From positions 107,949-171,948 of the forward strand of contig DJYK01000028.1 in NCBI GenBank assembly GCA_002450095.1: a stretch of 64,000 nucleotides of DNA. Direction: 5' to 3'. How positions within the stretch are numbered: position 1 is the first letter of the stretch; the number at the start of each line of letters is the position of its first letter. The notes beneath the pieces are model-generated. The model ran no database searches. It worked only from the letters and a program-made list of their open reading frames with translations, and was not told where the DNA came from. Shown piece after piece: positions 51,771 to 61,416 of the stretch. A program made the translations under genes and the position numbers. The DNA comes from Mageeibacillus sp. UBA6980 (lineage in GTDB: Bacteria; Bacillota; Clostridia; Saccharofermentanales; Saccharofermentanaceae).

Positions 51771-52895
51771 ATGTCTGATAATAAAATGAAAAAAATACTG
51801 ATCATTACATCTGTCACTACCGGATCCGGACACAAATCCATCTGTGATTCTCTTATAGAACAGTTTGAACTGATGCCTGACGTAAATGCAAAAGCCGTTG
51901 ACGGTTTTGATATGGCGGGAAGTTTTGCATATCATTCGTCATATATATACGGGATGCTCACCCGCCACTGTCCGTGGCTTTACAATCTTTTCTGGAAGAT
52001 AACGGATAACGTTAAACCCGGCTTCCGGCTTGTGACTCATATGTGCAGGCAGAGGTTTCTCGAACTTGTAAGATCATTCGAGCCTGATCTTATAATCTCG
52101 GTACACTCATTTTTTAACACTTCACTTACAAATCTTATAAAGACGAGCGGACTTTCCATTCCCGTAGCAGTTGTACAGGCAGATCTTGTAAGCATCCACA
52201 GTACGTGGTGCAATCCCGATGCAGACGTGACTGTCTGTCCGACCGAAGAAGCTTATGAGATAAGCATAAAGCACGGTATGCCGCGGGAAAAGCTTAAGGT
52301 GATAGGTTTCCCCGTCAGAAAGAAGTTCGCGGATGCCCATAAAGCATCTTCTATACAAAGCTTTGCAAGACCGAAGCCCATTCGCGTCCTCCTCATGGGC
52401 GGAGGAGAAGGAAGCCGCGGACTTAAGACGTATGCCGACATCCTCCTCAAAGATCCCGATATCCGCCTGACGATAATATGCGGACGGAATGTAAAGCTTC
52501 TTAAAACGCTTCAAAAGCAGATCAGACCTCAGGACCAAGAGCGTGTGGAAATACTGGGCTTCATTGACGATATAGAACAACGTATGCTTGATAACGATAT
52601 CCTGATCGCAAGAGGCAGCCCCAATACACTGACTGAAGCCGTAATGATGGGAATACCCGTCATCTTGACAGGACCGTTTCTCGAGCAGGAGCGCGGAAAC
52701 TACAGGCTTGCCGAGGAACAAAATATCGGTGTTGTATGTAAACATCCGAACGAAATCCTTACCATCATAAATGATCTGTTGGACAATGACGGAGCGGCAC
52801 TTAAGAATATCCGGGAAGCGCAGGACAGGATGAGGACTTACGATAATGCACGCGATATCGCATCTTATGTATGCGATCTTATAAACAGACTCTGA
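51771..52895 (+). CDS. MGDG-synthase/UgtP-like processive glycosyltransferase (GT28)
   Basis: A 374-residue GT-B enzyme with the MGDG synthase-like N-terminus (MKKILIITSVTTGSGH, where GSGH binds the lipid acceptor) and GT28 C-terminal motifs VLLMGGGEG and ARGSPNTLTEAVMMGIPVI. It would transfer hexose to diacylglycerol in one or more steps. Start choice: ATG 51771 (or 51786) lies just after the -10 and no ribosome site is present; a TTG at 51708 lies upstream of the promoter. It overlaps the convergent acyltransferase gene by 31 bases. Confidence 0.84.
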   Translation: MSDNKMKKILIITSVTTGSGHKSICDSLIEQFELMPDVNAKAVDGFDMAGSFAYHSSYIYGMLTRHCPWLYNLFWKITDNVKPGFRLVTHMCRQRFLELVRSFEPDLIISVHSFFNTSLTNLIKTSGLSIPVAVVQADLVSIHSTWCNPDADVTVCPTEEAYEISIKHGMPREKLKVIGFPVRKKFADAHKASSIQSFARPKPIRVLLMGGGEGSRGLKTYADILLKDPDIRLTIICGRNVKLLKTLQKQIRPQDQERVEILGFIDDIEQRMLDNDILIARGSPNTLTEAVMMGIPVILTGPFLEQERGNYRLAEEQNIGVVCKHPNEILTIINDLLDNDGAALKNIREAQDRMRTYDNARDIASYVCDLINRL

Positions 52896-53971
52896 AGATC
52901 TCTTCCCTTAAGCTTATCATGGAGTATAACAAGGGGCACCATCACCGCGAACATCAGAAGGAAGGCGATCAGATTACTTAACGTAACATGGTCGATATAA
53001 AGAGGATCTCCGGATATGAAATGAGGAAGTCCCATCGCATCACGGATGATGTAGGCGATCGGTCTGTGGATCAGGAATATGATCATCGTGTGCTGCCCCA
53101 GCCAGATAAGACCCCTAGATATAACCGGGACCTTCTCGATAAGACGGCTGAAGTTAACGAGGAAATAAGATCCGAGTATGGAGATCAAATAGGAGAAGAC
53201 GACCTCGACGGGTCCCGCGACCTCGCCAAGAAGACCCGCTCCCAAGACACCGGCGCCCGGAAATCCGATCTCGATAAGATCGACTACGGCAAGACTCAAG
53301 ATACTAAGTATTACGGTAAGTAAATAATTCTTTGACGAATCAAAAGTTTCTCGATATCTTCCGAACCACGCTCCCGCCAGCATTATCGCCGCTATCGAAG
53401 GCGCCACGTGAAGCCCCCACGGAAGATAGATATTAAAGTGGATAAATATCGCCGAGATCCCTGATAAGATTACGGTCACGGCGAGAAGCTTCTTAAGTGA
53501 CTTAAGACAGAATCCTACCGACACATAGAAGATGATGCTCGAGGTTATAAGGTATTGGATAAACCAGTAAGGAGCAAGAACATGTTGAAAGAGTGAGATC
53601 GGAAGTTTCCACCCTATCATCTTGCAGCCGCTTTCGGACAGGACCGAAGCCAGAAACGACTTAAGTATATCTTCGATCCTTGCATCTTTGCGGATCAGAA
53701 AATACGCTCCCATGATCACGAAGACCGCTAATGTCCAGGTAATATATGTTTTGAGAAGTTTTCCTATCCTCTGCCCCATCAGCTTCTTCAGAGGCAATCC
53801 CTTATCCTTATAATTGTAGCCGGAAAAGAAGAAAAAGGATGCCATCGAGAAAGAGACTATCGCATAAAAAGGATAAATGATCTCCTTCGTAAGTTGGATC
53901 CCGTGAAGCTGAAGGACAAATAAGATACAAAGTCCTTTGGCAATGTCCTGCGCTAATGACCTCTTTTCCAA
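52865..53971 (-). CDS. Acyltransferase 3 family membrane protein
   Basis: A 368-residue polytopic membrane protein with about ten helices. The N-terminus RSLAQDIAKGLCILFVLQLHG has the Arg-Asp-Lys-Gly and Leu-x-x-His features of OafA/AT3 acyltransferases, although the His spacing differs. FFFFSGYNY is the usual second motif. It probably acetylates or otherwise acylates a surface glycan. I chose TTG at 53971, one base after the GT4 stop; the ATG at 54052 would overlap that gene by 80 bases. Confidence 0.82.
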   Translation of the reverse strand: MEKRSLAQDIAKGLCILFVLQLHGIQLTKEIIYPFYAIVSFSMASFFFFSGYNYKDKGLPLKKLMGQRIGKLLKTYITWTLAVFVIMGAYFLIRKDARIEDILKSFLASVLSESGCKMIGWKLPISLFQHVLAPYWFIQYLITSSIIFYVSVGFCLKSLKKLLAVTVILSGISAIFIHFNIYLPWGLHVAPSIAAIMLAGAWFGRYRETFDSSKNYLLTVILSILSLAVVDLIEIGFPGAGVLGAGLLGEVAGPVEVVFSYLISILGSYFLVNFSRLIEKVPVISRGLIWLGQHTMIIFLIHRPIAYIIRDAMGLPHFISGDPLYIDHVTLSNLIAFLLMFAVMVPLVILHDKLKGRDLQSLFIRSHT

Positions 53972-53972
53972 T

Positions 53973-55109
53973 TTAACATCCCACGGCGTAAGCGATCGCA
54001 TCCCTTGCCGCCTTTGCGGCTTCATCCCACGTATATCCTTGTGCACGCGCACGAAGCGTCGCTCTTAAGCCTTCATCACAAGGCCTTTCAAGTTTATCTT
54101 CCATAGCCTGAGCCCAGGAATCCGAAGATCTCGGAGCAACAAGAGGGATCAGAGATCCCGCGACTTCGACGAGACTCGAGCTGTCGGATACGATGCAGTC
54201 CGTACCGCAGGCCATCGCCTCCGTGACGGGCATTCCGAACCCTTCGTAGATCGACGGGAAAACGAAGAACAGAGCATTGCGAAGAAGGTCTCTCTTCTCC
54301 TCATTACTTACATATCCCGTGCGGATAATACGCGACGCGAACGGGCTCGCCTCTATAGACGACAGCGTCTCGTCCGGCTGCCAGCCCAAGCCTCCCGCAA
54401 GCACGAGGCTGACGTCAGGATACTTATCCGCGATCTTGTCGAATGCCTCAACCAAAGTTTTTATATTCTTACGAGGCTCGAGAGTACCTACGTAAAGGAT
54501 GTATCTTCCCAAAGAGAACTTCTTCGCGATGTCGGTCTCAAAACCCGATCCCGGCGTATAGAAATTCGTATCGACTCCGCACGGACCTACGAAGATCCTT
54601 GACGGATCGACACCCAAAACATCGATTATCTCTGACTTCGAGAACTCGGATATCGTAAGGATCGCCGACGCACGTGAAGCAGAATCATTAAGATGCCCCT
54701 GTAACAGCCGACGGTTTCTCGCCTGCATGGTCTCCGGGAATCTGGAACTTACAAGATCGTAGATCGTGATGATGTTTCTTCCGGTAAGGCCGCCGGGCGT
54801 CAGGTAGTTAAAGAACACCGTAAGATCGGCGGAAGAATGCGTCAAAGTCTTGTAGGGAACCGCTTTACCGAGTTTCCCCATCCTAATGTAAACAGATAAC
54901 GGGAGCGACCTTACTATATGAAGGTCGTTCCCGCTAAGATCCATATTAAGATTTTCTGAAAGGATATCGGAAGCTCCGTTCCTTCCGAGAAAATCGAATG
55001 CGTGAAGCTCCGAATCCTTGTCTATCAGCCTCCGCGCCACTTGAGCCGTATAGTTTCCTATACCGGTAAGACCTCTTACTGCGACAGGCTGAAGATTATA
55101 GGCGATCAT
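53973..55109 (-). CDS. GT4 family glycosyltransferase
   Basis: A 378-residue GT-B enzyme with GIGNYTAQVARRL (about 17-29), LTISEFSKSEI, YVGTLEPRKN and YEGFGMPVTEAMACG (E-x7-E). It resembles the GT4 at 36.6 kb and is likely a mannosyl- or rhamnosyltransferase. Its ATG overlaps the stop of the phosphohexomutase gene by one base, so the two are translationally coupled. The acyltransferase follows directly. Confidence 0.9.
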   Translation of the reverse strand: MIAYNLQPVAVRGLTGIGNYTAQVARRLIDKDSELHAFDFLGRNGASDILSENLNMDLSGNDLHIVRSLPLSVYIRMGKLGKAVPYKTLTHSSADLTVFFNYLTPGGLTGRNIITIYDLVSSRFPETMQARNRRLLQGHLNDSASRASAILTISEFSKSEIIDVLGVDPSRIFVGPCGVDTNFYTPGSGFETDIAKKFSLGRYILYVGTLEPRKNIKTLVEAFDKIADKYPDVSLVLAGGLGWQPDETLSSIEASPFASRIIRTGYVSNEEKRDLLRNALFFVFPSIYEGFGMPVTEAMACGTDCIVSDSSSLVEVAGSLIPLVAPRSSDSWAQAMEDKLERPCDEGLRATLRARAQGYTWDEAAKAARDAIAYAVGC

Positions 55110-56896
55110 TATCCGAGCTTATTCTCCACGAATTCGCTCATCTGACTCTTAACAGACTCGAGTCTGTCGCAGGCAGTCTTCTCATCGGAATCGTAAACAC
55201 CGAAGTAGATCTTGAGCTTAGGCTCCGTTCCGGAAGGTCTTGCACATGCCCAGTCGAGTCCCTTGTCGCCGCCTAATTCATAGAGGAGAACGTTGGACTT
55301 CGGAAGCGTGAGAGGAGATGTCTTAACTTCGCCATCGGAGAAGTCATATCTTATACCCTTCTGGTAGTCTCTTACTGCAACGGGCTTAGGTCCGCCGATA
55401 AGCTTAGCGGCATCGTCAGCCGTCTTGCAGGCTTCGAGCTCTGCTCTCATGGAAGCCATACCGTTTCTGATCTTATCGAGTCCTTCCTTACCTTCGCGTG
55501 TGAAGGAAACGGCCTGCTCGAATCCGTAACCGTACTTCTTGTAGATGCCCTGGAGTCTGTCGAGCAAGGTCTCGCCTCTGTCCTGTGACTGACAAGCCAT
55601 ACCGCAGACGAGCATTGCCGCTACAACAGCATCCTTGTCTCTTACGGATGTTCCGGAAAGATAACCGTAGGACTCCTCGAAGCCGAACTGGAAGTGCTTG
55701 TCGCCGAACTCGTCGTCGACCTTGATCCTCTCGCCGATATACTTAAATCCCGTGAGCGTCTCCTGGAGCTCAACGCCGTAAGCATCGCATACAGCCTTGC
55801 AAAGCTTCGTGGAAACAATTGTCGTGCAGGCAAAAGCCTTATCCTCGAGCGTTCCGAGTCTCTTCTTGGAATCGAGGATGTAGTCTAAGAGCATGAGACC
55901 TACCTGGTTGCCCGTAAGAGCCTTGTAGGAGACCTCGCCGTCCTTCTCGCATCTTACAGCGATGCCGAGTCTGTCAGAATCAGGGTCAGTACCGAATACG
56001 AGATCCGCTCCAACCTTCTTGGCTAATTCGATACCCATGGAAAGGGCTGCAGGATCCTCGGGGTTAGGAGTCTTGACCGTCGGGAATGCTCCGTCGGGAA
56101 GCTCCTGCTGAGGTACTACATATACGTTATTGAGTCCGATGGACTTTAAGATCCTTCTTACGGGCTTATTGCCTGAACCATGCAAAGGTGTATAGACGAT
56201 GGACATATCAGCCTGTCTTCTGATCGACTCCTCGTCGATAACGAGCTTCTTAAGCATATCCGTGTATGCGATGTCGATCTCGGGTCCGAATCTGCGGATA
56301 AGTCCCGCCGAGAGAGCCTCGTCGAAGTCCATGAGCTTAACGCTTCTTACGTCGGCGAACTTTTCCATGTTGGAGAGGATCCTCGCTGCCGCCTCCTCAG
56401 TAACCTGACCGCCGTCCTCGCCGTAAACCTTGTAACCGTTGTATTTCGGAGGGTTGTGGGAAGCAGTGATCATGACGCCTGCGAAAGCGTTCAGATATCT
56501 TACTGAGAAGGAACACATCGGAACGGGACGGAGCTCGTCAGTAAGGTAAACCTTGATCCCGTAATAAGCGAAAGTCCTTGCCGCGATAACGGAGAACTCA
56601 GGTGAGAAGTGTCTCGAATCGTGGCAGATGACAACTCCCCTCTGCTTTGCCTCTTCTCCGGACTCTACGATATAAGCTGCAAGTCCTGCCGAAGCCTTTG
56701 CAACAGTATAAGCGTTGATCCTGTTAGTACCGGCTCCGATAATACCGCGAAGTCCGCCTGTACCGAACTCGAGGTCCTTATAGAATCTGTCCTCGATCTC
56801 CTTGGCATCATCGGCGATGGCAAGAAGCTCTGCCTTTGTGGTCTCATCAAAATACGGATCAGTACTCCAGATCTTGTAAGTATCAACTGCGCTCAT
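55109..56896 (-). CDS. pgcA: Phosphoglucomutase/phosphomannomutase (PgcA-like)
   Basis: A 595-residue alpha-D-phosphohexomutase. The active-site Ser146 lies in TASHNPPKYNGYK, the metal-binding loop is GTDPDSDRLG and the sugar-binding loop is GFEESYGYL; a phosphate-binding loop RPSGTEPK is near the C-terminus. It interconverts hexose 1- and 6-phosphate and would feed UDP-glucose and GDP-mannose synthesis for the glycan genes nearby. AAGGAG precedes the ATG by eight bases. Confidence 0.93.
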   Translation of the reverse strand: MSAVDTYKIWSTDPYFDETTKAELLAIADDAKEIEDRFYKDLEFGTGGLRGIIGAGTNRINAYTVAKASAGLAAYIVESGEEAKQRGVVICHDSRHFSPEFSVIAARTFAYYGIKVYLTDELRPVPMCSFSVRYLNAFAGVMITASHNPPKYNGYKVYGEDGGQVTEEAAARILSNMEKFADVRSVKLMDFDEALSAGLIRRFGPEIDIAYTDMLKKLVIDEESIRRQADMSIVYTPLHGSGNKPVRRILKSIGLNNVYVVPQQELPDGAFPTVKTPNPEDPAALSMGIELAKKVGADLVFGTDPDSDRLGIAVRCEKDGEVSYKALTGNQVGLMLLDYILDSKKRLGTLEDKAFACTTIVSTKLCKAVCDAYGVELQETLTGFKYIGERIKVDDEFGDKHFQFGFEESYGYLSGTSVRDKDAVVAAMLVCGMACQSQDRGETLLDRLQGIYKKYGYGFEQAVSFTREGKEGLDKIRNGMASMRAELEACKTADDAAKLIGGPKPVAVRDYQKGIRYDFSDGEVKTSPLTLPKSNVLLYELGGDKGLDWACARPSGTEPKLKIYFGVYDSDEKTACDRLESVKSQMSEFVENKLG

Positions 56897-56953
56897 GTAG
56901 TTTTCTCCTTTTTTCTTTTTTCCGCTTGATATTATATATTATTGTCCGTTAAA

Positions 56954-59782
56954 TTATCTTTTATTTTTATTCTCGACCAATTCTATCGCGGCGAGGCCGA
57001 TGATGCCCGCTATCGTCAGAGTCGCTCCCGCCTTAAGTCCCGGAGGCGTGAACCTTAAGGAAACATCGTGTTCACCCGGAGCCGCATGGATGCTTATGAG
57101 CGCATCCTCATAGGGAGTGATCTCGGTCTTAACGCCGTCAACGTAAGCCGTCCAGCCGTCTTCGTACGGAATGGAGGTAAGGATCATCTCCCCTTCCTTT
57201 AAAGTTCCTCTTATATCGACGACTCCGTCTTCAGCCGTAACGGTATCAAACGTAAGATCGAGCCCGTCGAACTGACTTCCGTAAGACTCCTTGTCGAAGT
57301 ATGCGAACCTTACGTTAAGATAAGTCCACGCATCGTTGTCAGACATTATCGTAACCCTTACCGTATCACCCGGTTCGTAAGAACCGAGTCTTAAGATCGA
57401 AGAATAGAATGTTCCCGATGAATAAGAAGCCATGATATCACCGTTAAGATAGACCTCGCAGCCGCTGTTCATCCTCGGTACGCTTATATTCATATAAAGC
57501 TCGTCTTCGCTCGTTATCTCTATATCGTAGTTAAGTATTATGGGCAGGCTGTCGTTATTCCTGTAGATGTCGGTCTGCGTATCATAATAATCCGGGACCA
57601 CCTCGAGTCCGAGATCGTCGGGATCGAACACCTCCGTATCCTCCTGTTCCGAAGTTATCTCTTCTTCGGGTTCGGAGCCTATATTCTGATAATCCCCGAG
57701 ATTGATCGAAGTCCCGTTCAGAAGTTCCTCATCTATGTATCTTTCCTCTACGGGAACATAGAAATCCGAAGTAAACTCATCGAACATCGAACGATACCAG
57801 TCGTTCTGGAATGCGAAGTAATCCTTATCGTTAACATCGGTCTCGAGAGAATAGAAATCAAAGTCACCCGCATCATCCGACACATTAAATGCAAGAGGCA
57901 TTACCTGCCCCGCGGTATAGAATGACAGTTCTTCGTTCTCCACGACAAGATCCGCATTTGCATACGTAGGATCCGTTGAATAGAGAGTGCCAATCGAGAA
58001 GAATGCGTCTGTCGCGGGAGCCGAATACGAATGCTCAGCCGAGAAATAGTTGAAATTGACCGCATAGCCTAACTGCTTCAGGAATCTTCCGAACCTCTTG
58101 TTCGAATTGGAATTAAAAAGGCTGATCCCCCTGAAGCCCGCATACTGAGAAGCGCCGTTGACCGCGACGGCATCATCAAGCAGGAACTCGTCATATTCAC
58201 TTCTGAAGCCGAGACCCATGAGTCTTGAAGCTTCTGAATAATCCTCGAAGTACCACATGCCGTCGACAAAATCCTCTCCTTCTCCGGACGACAGGGACAA
58301 TGTCGAAGTTCCGGAGGACTGCATGGGCGCCGTAAGCGCGACTTCGTAGACTGCGATGACCGCGAGGACCACTGGAACTATCTTGCCAGTATTCTTGAAC
58401 TGCCCCTTCCAGTCCGTCTTCTTCAATCCGAGAAGAAGCAAAGTGAATACCGCGATGAATGCCGCATTAAAGAGGAACAGCTTTCCGTTGCTCTTCATAT
58501 CGCCGAAGCTCTGTGCGATCAGCAGGAGCACCATAAGTATTCCTGCCGACTTTAAGATCTCTTCTTTCCCGATCTCGGAGATCTTCTCGAAGACCATATA
58601 AGAGACTGTCAGGAACAGCGTTATGAACACGAACGATTCCCTGTGCCAGAACCAGTTCGGACTGTCGAACACCTGCCAGGCAACGTCGAGCAGGTCGATG
58701 TTCAGCATAAGATAGATAATCACAAAGATAACGGCATAGAACTTTCTGATTTTCGCCGGGAAAACGCGGCTTACAAAGAACACCGTACACAGAAGCGTAA
58801 CGAGAACGCTCACGAATACCAGAGGCATGTTCGCTATCAGGACTTCGTTAAACTCACCCGAATATCCGAGGAAGATCCTGTCGATGAAGCTTACGAACGT
58901 AAAACCGACGTAATTGCTCTCGATGGCAGAATGCGTAGGGTCGCCGTTCCTTATCGTGTCGAGGCCGACCGGAATGAGGATGACGCCGAGCGTCGAAGCC
59001 GCGAGAACGGCACGAAGCACAAATCTTCCTATGATCTTAAGAGGCTGATTCTCCTTACCGAACTTTCCCGTGAGGTACATCCTTCCGAGAAGATAGAGGA
59101 AGGAATAGATTCCCGCCATGTACGCGATATAGTAGTTGGACAGGAACAAAAGGAAAAGAACAACGGTAACTTTGCGAAGCTTACCGTTCTGAAGATAACG
59201 CTCTATATACAGAAGCAGAAGCGGCAGGAGCATATAGCCGTCGAGCCACATTATGTGGAACAGGAACAGCATCGTATAGGACGAGAACGCATACATGACG
59301 CCCCAGATGACAGGCCACCTCGTCCCCTTCTTAACGGCCCTTTCTTCTATAAATGCACACATGAACGCCGAAGCCAGGGATAACTTGATGCACATAAGAC
59401 AGAGGATAAACTCGTTAGCGCACTTTGCCGGGAACAGCAGGACAAGAAGGTTAAGAGGGCTCGCCATATAGTAACCGAACGTGCCAGCGAGGTTCTTACC
59501 CGCCCCGAGGAGGAACGAGTACCCCGTATTATTAATGAAGTTAGAGAAATCTATATGCGTGAGTTTGTATTTCAGAAGATAAAGGTACGGCGCATATTGT
59601 GCCGAGAGGTCGGAGATTACCGTAGTGTATTTACCGAACGGGTACTTCTGCGACAGAAGGACGAGGATAAAAAAAGACAGAGCCGTAATCAGAAACGCCA
59701 GAGCCGGCATCTTCATTATCTCGCTTACGGGTCTGCCGGTCCCGCGTAATGAACGTCTTTTAAGCGTCTGCTCTTCTTTCAT
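56954..59782 (-). CDS. YfhO family membrane glycosyltransferase
   Basis: A 942-residue GT-C protein. After the first helix it has DLSAQYAPYLYLLKYKL (about 59-75), NTGYSFLLGAGKNLAGTFGYY and SPLNLLVLLFP, as in YfhO; about 12 helices follow, then an extracytoplasmic domain (about 490-900) and one terminal helix (about 915-935). It is predicted to transfer a sugar from undecaprenyl-phosphate to a surface polymer. The neighbouring GT2 (61417) resembles CsbB, its usual partner. GGAG lies six bases before ATG. Confidence 0.85.
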   Translation of the reverse strand: MKEEQTLKRRSLRGTGRPVSEIMKMPALAFLITALSFFILVLLSQKYPFGKYTTVISDLSAQYAPYLYLLKYKLTHIDFSNFINNTGYSFLLGAGKNLAGTFGYYMASPLNLLVLLFPAKCANEFILCLMCIKLSLASAFMCAFIEERAVKKGTRWPVIWGVMYAFSSYTMLFLFHIMWLDGYMLLPLLLLYIERYLQNGKLRKVTVVLFLLFLSNYYIAYMAGIYSFLYLLGRMYLTGKFGKENQPLKIIGRFVLRAVLAASTLGVILIPVGLDTIRNGDPTHSAIESNYVGFTFVSFIDRIFLGYSGEFNEVLIANMPLVFVSVLVTLLCTVFFVSRVFPAKIRKFYAVIFVIIYLMLNIDLLDVAWQVFDSPNWFWHRESFVFITLFLTVSYMVFEKISEIGKEEILKSAGILMVLLLIAQSFGDMKSNGKLFLFNAAFIAVFTLLLLGLKKTDWKGQFKNTGKIVPVVLAVIAVYEVALTAPMQSSGTSTLSLSSGEGEDFVDGMWYFEDYSEASRLMGLGFRSEYDEFLLDDAVAVNGASQYAGFRGISLFNSNSNKRFGRFLKQLGYAVNFNYFSAEHSYSAPATDAFFSIGTLYSTDPTYANADLVVENEELSFYTAGQVMPLAFNVSDDAGDFDFYSLETDVNDKDYFAFQNDWYRSMFDEFTSDFYVPVEERYIDEELLNGTSINLGDYQNIGSEPEEEITSEQEDTEVFDPDDLGLEVVPDYYDTQTDIYRNNDSLPIILNYDIEITSEDELYMNISVPRMNSGCEVYLNGDIMASYSSGTFYSSILRLGSYEPGDTVRVTIMSDNDAWTYLNVRFAYFDKESYGSQFDGLDLTFDTVTAEDGVVDIRGTLKEGEMILTSIPYEDGWTAYVDGVKTEITPYEDALISIHAAPGEHDVSLRFTPPGLKAGATLTIAGIIGLAAIELVENKNKR

Positions 59783-59820
59783 AGAGATCTCCGTTTATAA
59801 GCAATCTTATATATTATAAA

Positions 59821-61377
59821 TCACTTTGACAGATATTTGAAAAAGATCGTGTCTTCATAGTCATAGACATAGAACTGAGTCCTTATCACCTCGAGTTCGT
59901 CTTCCTTACGGATGTTGCCGAACGAGACGATGTTATGGGAGATGTCGTCCTCCGTATCGCCCATTACCCGGATCTTCACCGTCATTATCGAGGAATAGAG
60001 CATAAGGTTAAGCGTCGTGTATGCCGCGAGTATGAGCGTCAGCAAAACAAGCCTCGGCAGAAGTTCGAACTTCCTGCTATTAAGACTTCTGTAGAAGTGA
60101 TCCGTCACGAACATCGCGACATATACGGACAACAGGAACATCGGCGCCATGCTGCCTCTCATAAGGAAGTCATTGGCGTAAGTGATCTTATAGAACGGCA
60201 GTACCAGCATCGTCGCCATTGCCGTAAGGAACATCGGGTCTTGTGGGTGTCTTTTACGAATAAGAAGGAACCAGATTCCGAACTCGATCATCACGAACAG
60301 GATGTAGTCTCTTAAGAAGATGAGAGGCGAATCGTAGAATGTCCAGGTAAACCCGGCTTCGCTCGTGGCGTTTGAATTCGCGGTGTAAAGAGACGCGAAT
60401 GCTATGAAGAACACGACAGGCGGGATCAGATTCTCGGGTGTAAGAAGAGTCTTCATCACGCCTTTGAAACTTCTAGAGTCACTGTTGACGATCATCTTGC
60501 AAACGCACATCGGAAGGACGCCGATCGCCGCCCACGGGGAGTAACAGAACATCAGCGAACCCAGAAATCCGATGCCCCTCCCGTTAACGCACAATATAAG
60601 AAGGAGCGTGATGATCCACCCCGGGATACATTGGTTAAACACGTTCATCAGCTGATAGAAATTGCCGACAACGATGAGTTCGGCATTCCACCTCTCCCAT
60701 GTGCTCCACACGCCCATCAGGTTATTAACGGCATACGGGATGACATCGAACCCGGCGAAAAGCATGAGTCCGACAAACAGAGCCTTGGACGCCTTCCCGT
60801 ACATAAGGCACGCTCCGATCGACACGATAAAAAGCCCTGCGGCAGTCCAAAGAAGGAGCGTTACTCTCGCCGCAGTAAGTCCGAACAGTTTGCCCGTAAC
60901 CGCAGGTATCATCCAATAGACAAAATAATAAGCGAATGCGGCCTTCCCCTCGCCTAAGACAGAAGCGACCACCGGATTTTGCTGTGTGGAAAAATCATAT
61001 ACGACCGGCCACTTATATTCGACCAAGTCATTTAAGATCGCATATCTTATACTATGGTCGCTCATCGAGAATCCGAATTCGCCGATTCCTCCGATGAACA
61101 CCATAAGAAGTATGAGCGGGATGATCACAAGAAGATATGTAAGATCTAAGGTGATCTTCCTGTCACTCGTTCCTTTGTTCTTAAGGAAAAGATAAGCGGA
61201 TATCAAAGTCAGCGCACTGAACAGTATGCCGGGGACGATCTTAAGATATCCCAGAAAGAAGATAAGAACCGGCAAAGTCAGATAGACCGTAGCCGCCGTG
61301 ACAAACGAACCATAGGATATCTCGAACTTGATATCCTTTATTCTTCTTCGGGTCTTAAGTGTATCCGTCGTCCTCAT
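59821..61377 (-). CDS. Polytopic membrane protein, GT-C-like
   Basis: A 518-residue protein with about 11-12 membrane helices. An early loop after helix 3 has MSDHSIRYAILNDLVEYKWP, a charged Asp-His segment in the position of the catalytic Asp in some GT-C enzymes, and a C-terminal soluble part (about 470-518). Its closest relationship is not certain. The ATG follows an extended -10 (TGCTATAAT) at seven bases, with no ribosome site. It precedes a YfhO gene in the same direction; likely related to surface glycosylation. Confidence 0.55.
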   Translation of the reverse strand: MRTTDTLKTRRRIKDIKFEISYGSFVTAATVYLTLPVLIFFLGYLKIVPGILFSALTLISAYLFLKNKGTSDRKITLDLTYLLVIIPLILLMVFIGGIGEFGFSMSDHSIRYAILNDLVEYKWPVVYDFSTQQNPVVASVLGEGKAAFAYYFVYWMIPAVTGKLFGLTAARVTLLLWTAAGLFIVSIGACLMYGKASKALFVGLMLFAGFDVIPYAVNNLMGVWSTWERWNAELIVVGNFYQLMNVFNQCIPGWIITLLLILCVNGRGIGFLGSLMFCYSPWAAIGVLPMCVCKMIVNSDSRSFKGVMKTLLTPENLIPPVVFFIAFASLYTANSNATSEAGFTWTFYDSPLIFLRDYILFVMIEFGIWFLLIRKRHPQDPMFLTAMATMLVLPFYKITYANDFLMRGSMAPMFLLSVYVAMFVTDHFYRSLNSRKFELLPRLVLLTLILAAYTTLNLMLYSSIMTVKIRVMGDTEDDISHNIVSFGNIRKEDELEVIRTQFYVYDYEDTIFFKYLSK

Positions 61378-61384
61378 GTGTGGT

Positions 61385-61393
61385 ATTATAGCA
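61385..61393 (-). promoter_or_regulatory. Extended -10 of the 518-residue membrane protein gene
   Basis: Minus-strand TGCTATAAT ends seven bases before the ATG, so the mRNA is probably leaderless. The -35 is not recognisable. Confidence 0.6.
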
Positions 61394-61416
61394 TTATCAA
61401 GAAGATGGAGGATAAT

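Noticed and set aside
58643..59383. 246-residue plus-strand ORF
   Set aside because: Antisense shadow of the YfhO gene; highly charged and repetitive composition as expected for a reverse frame of a membrane protein.
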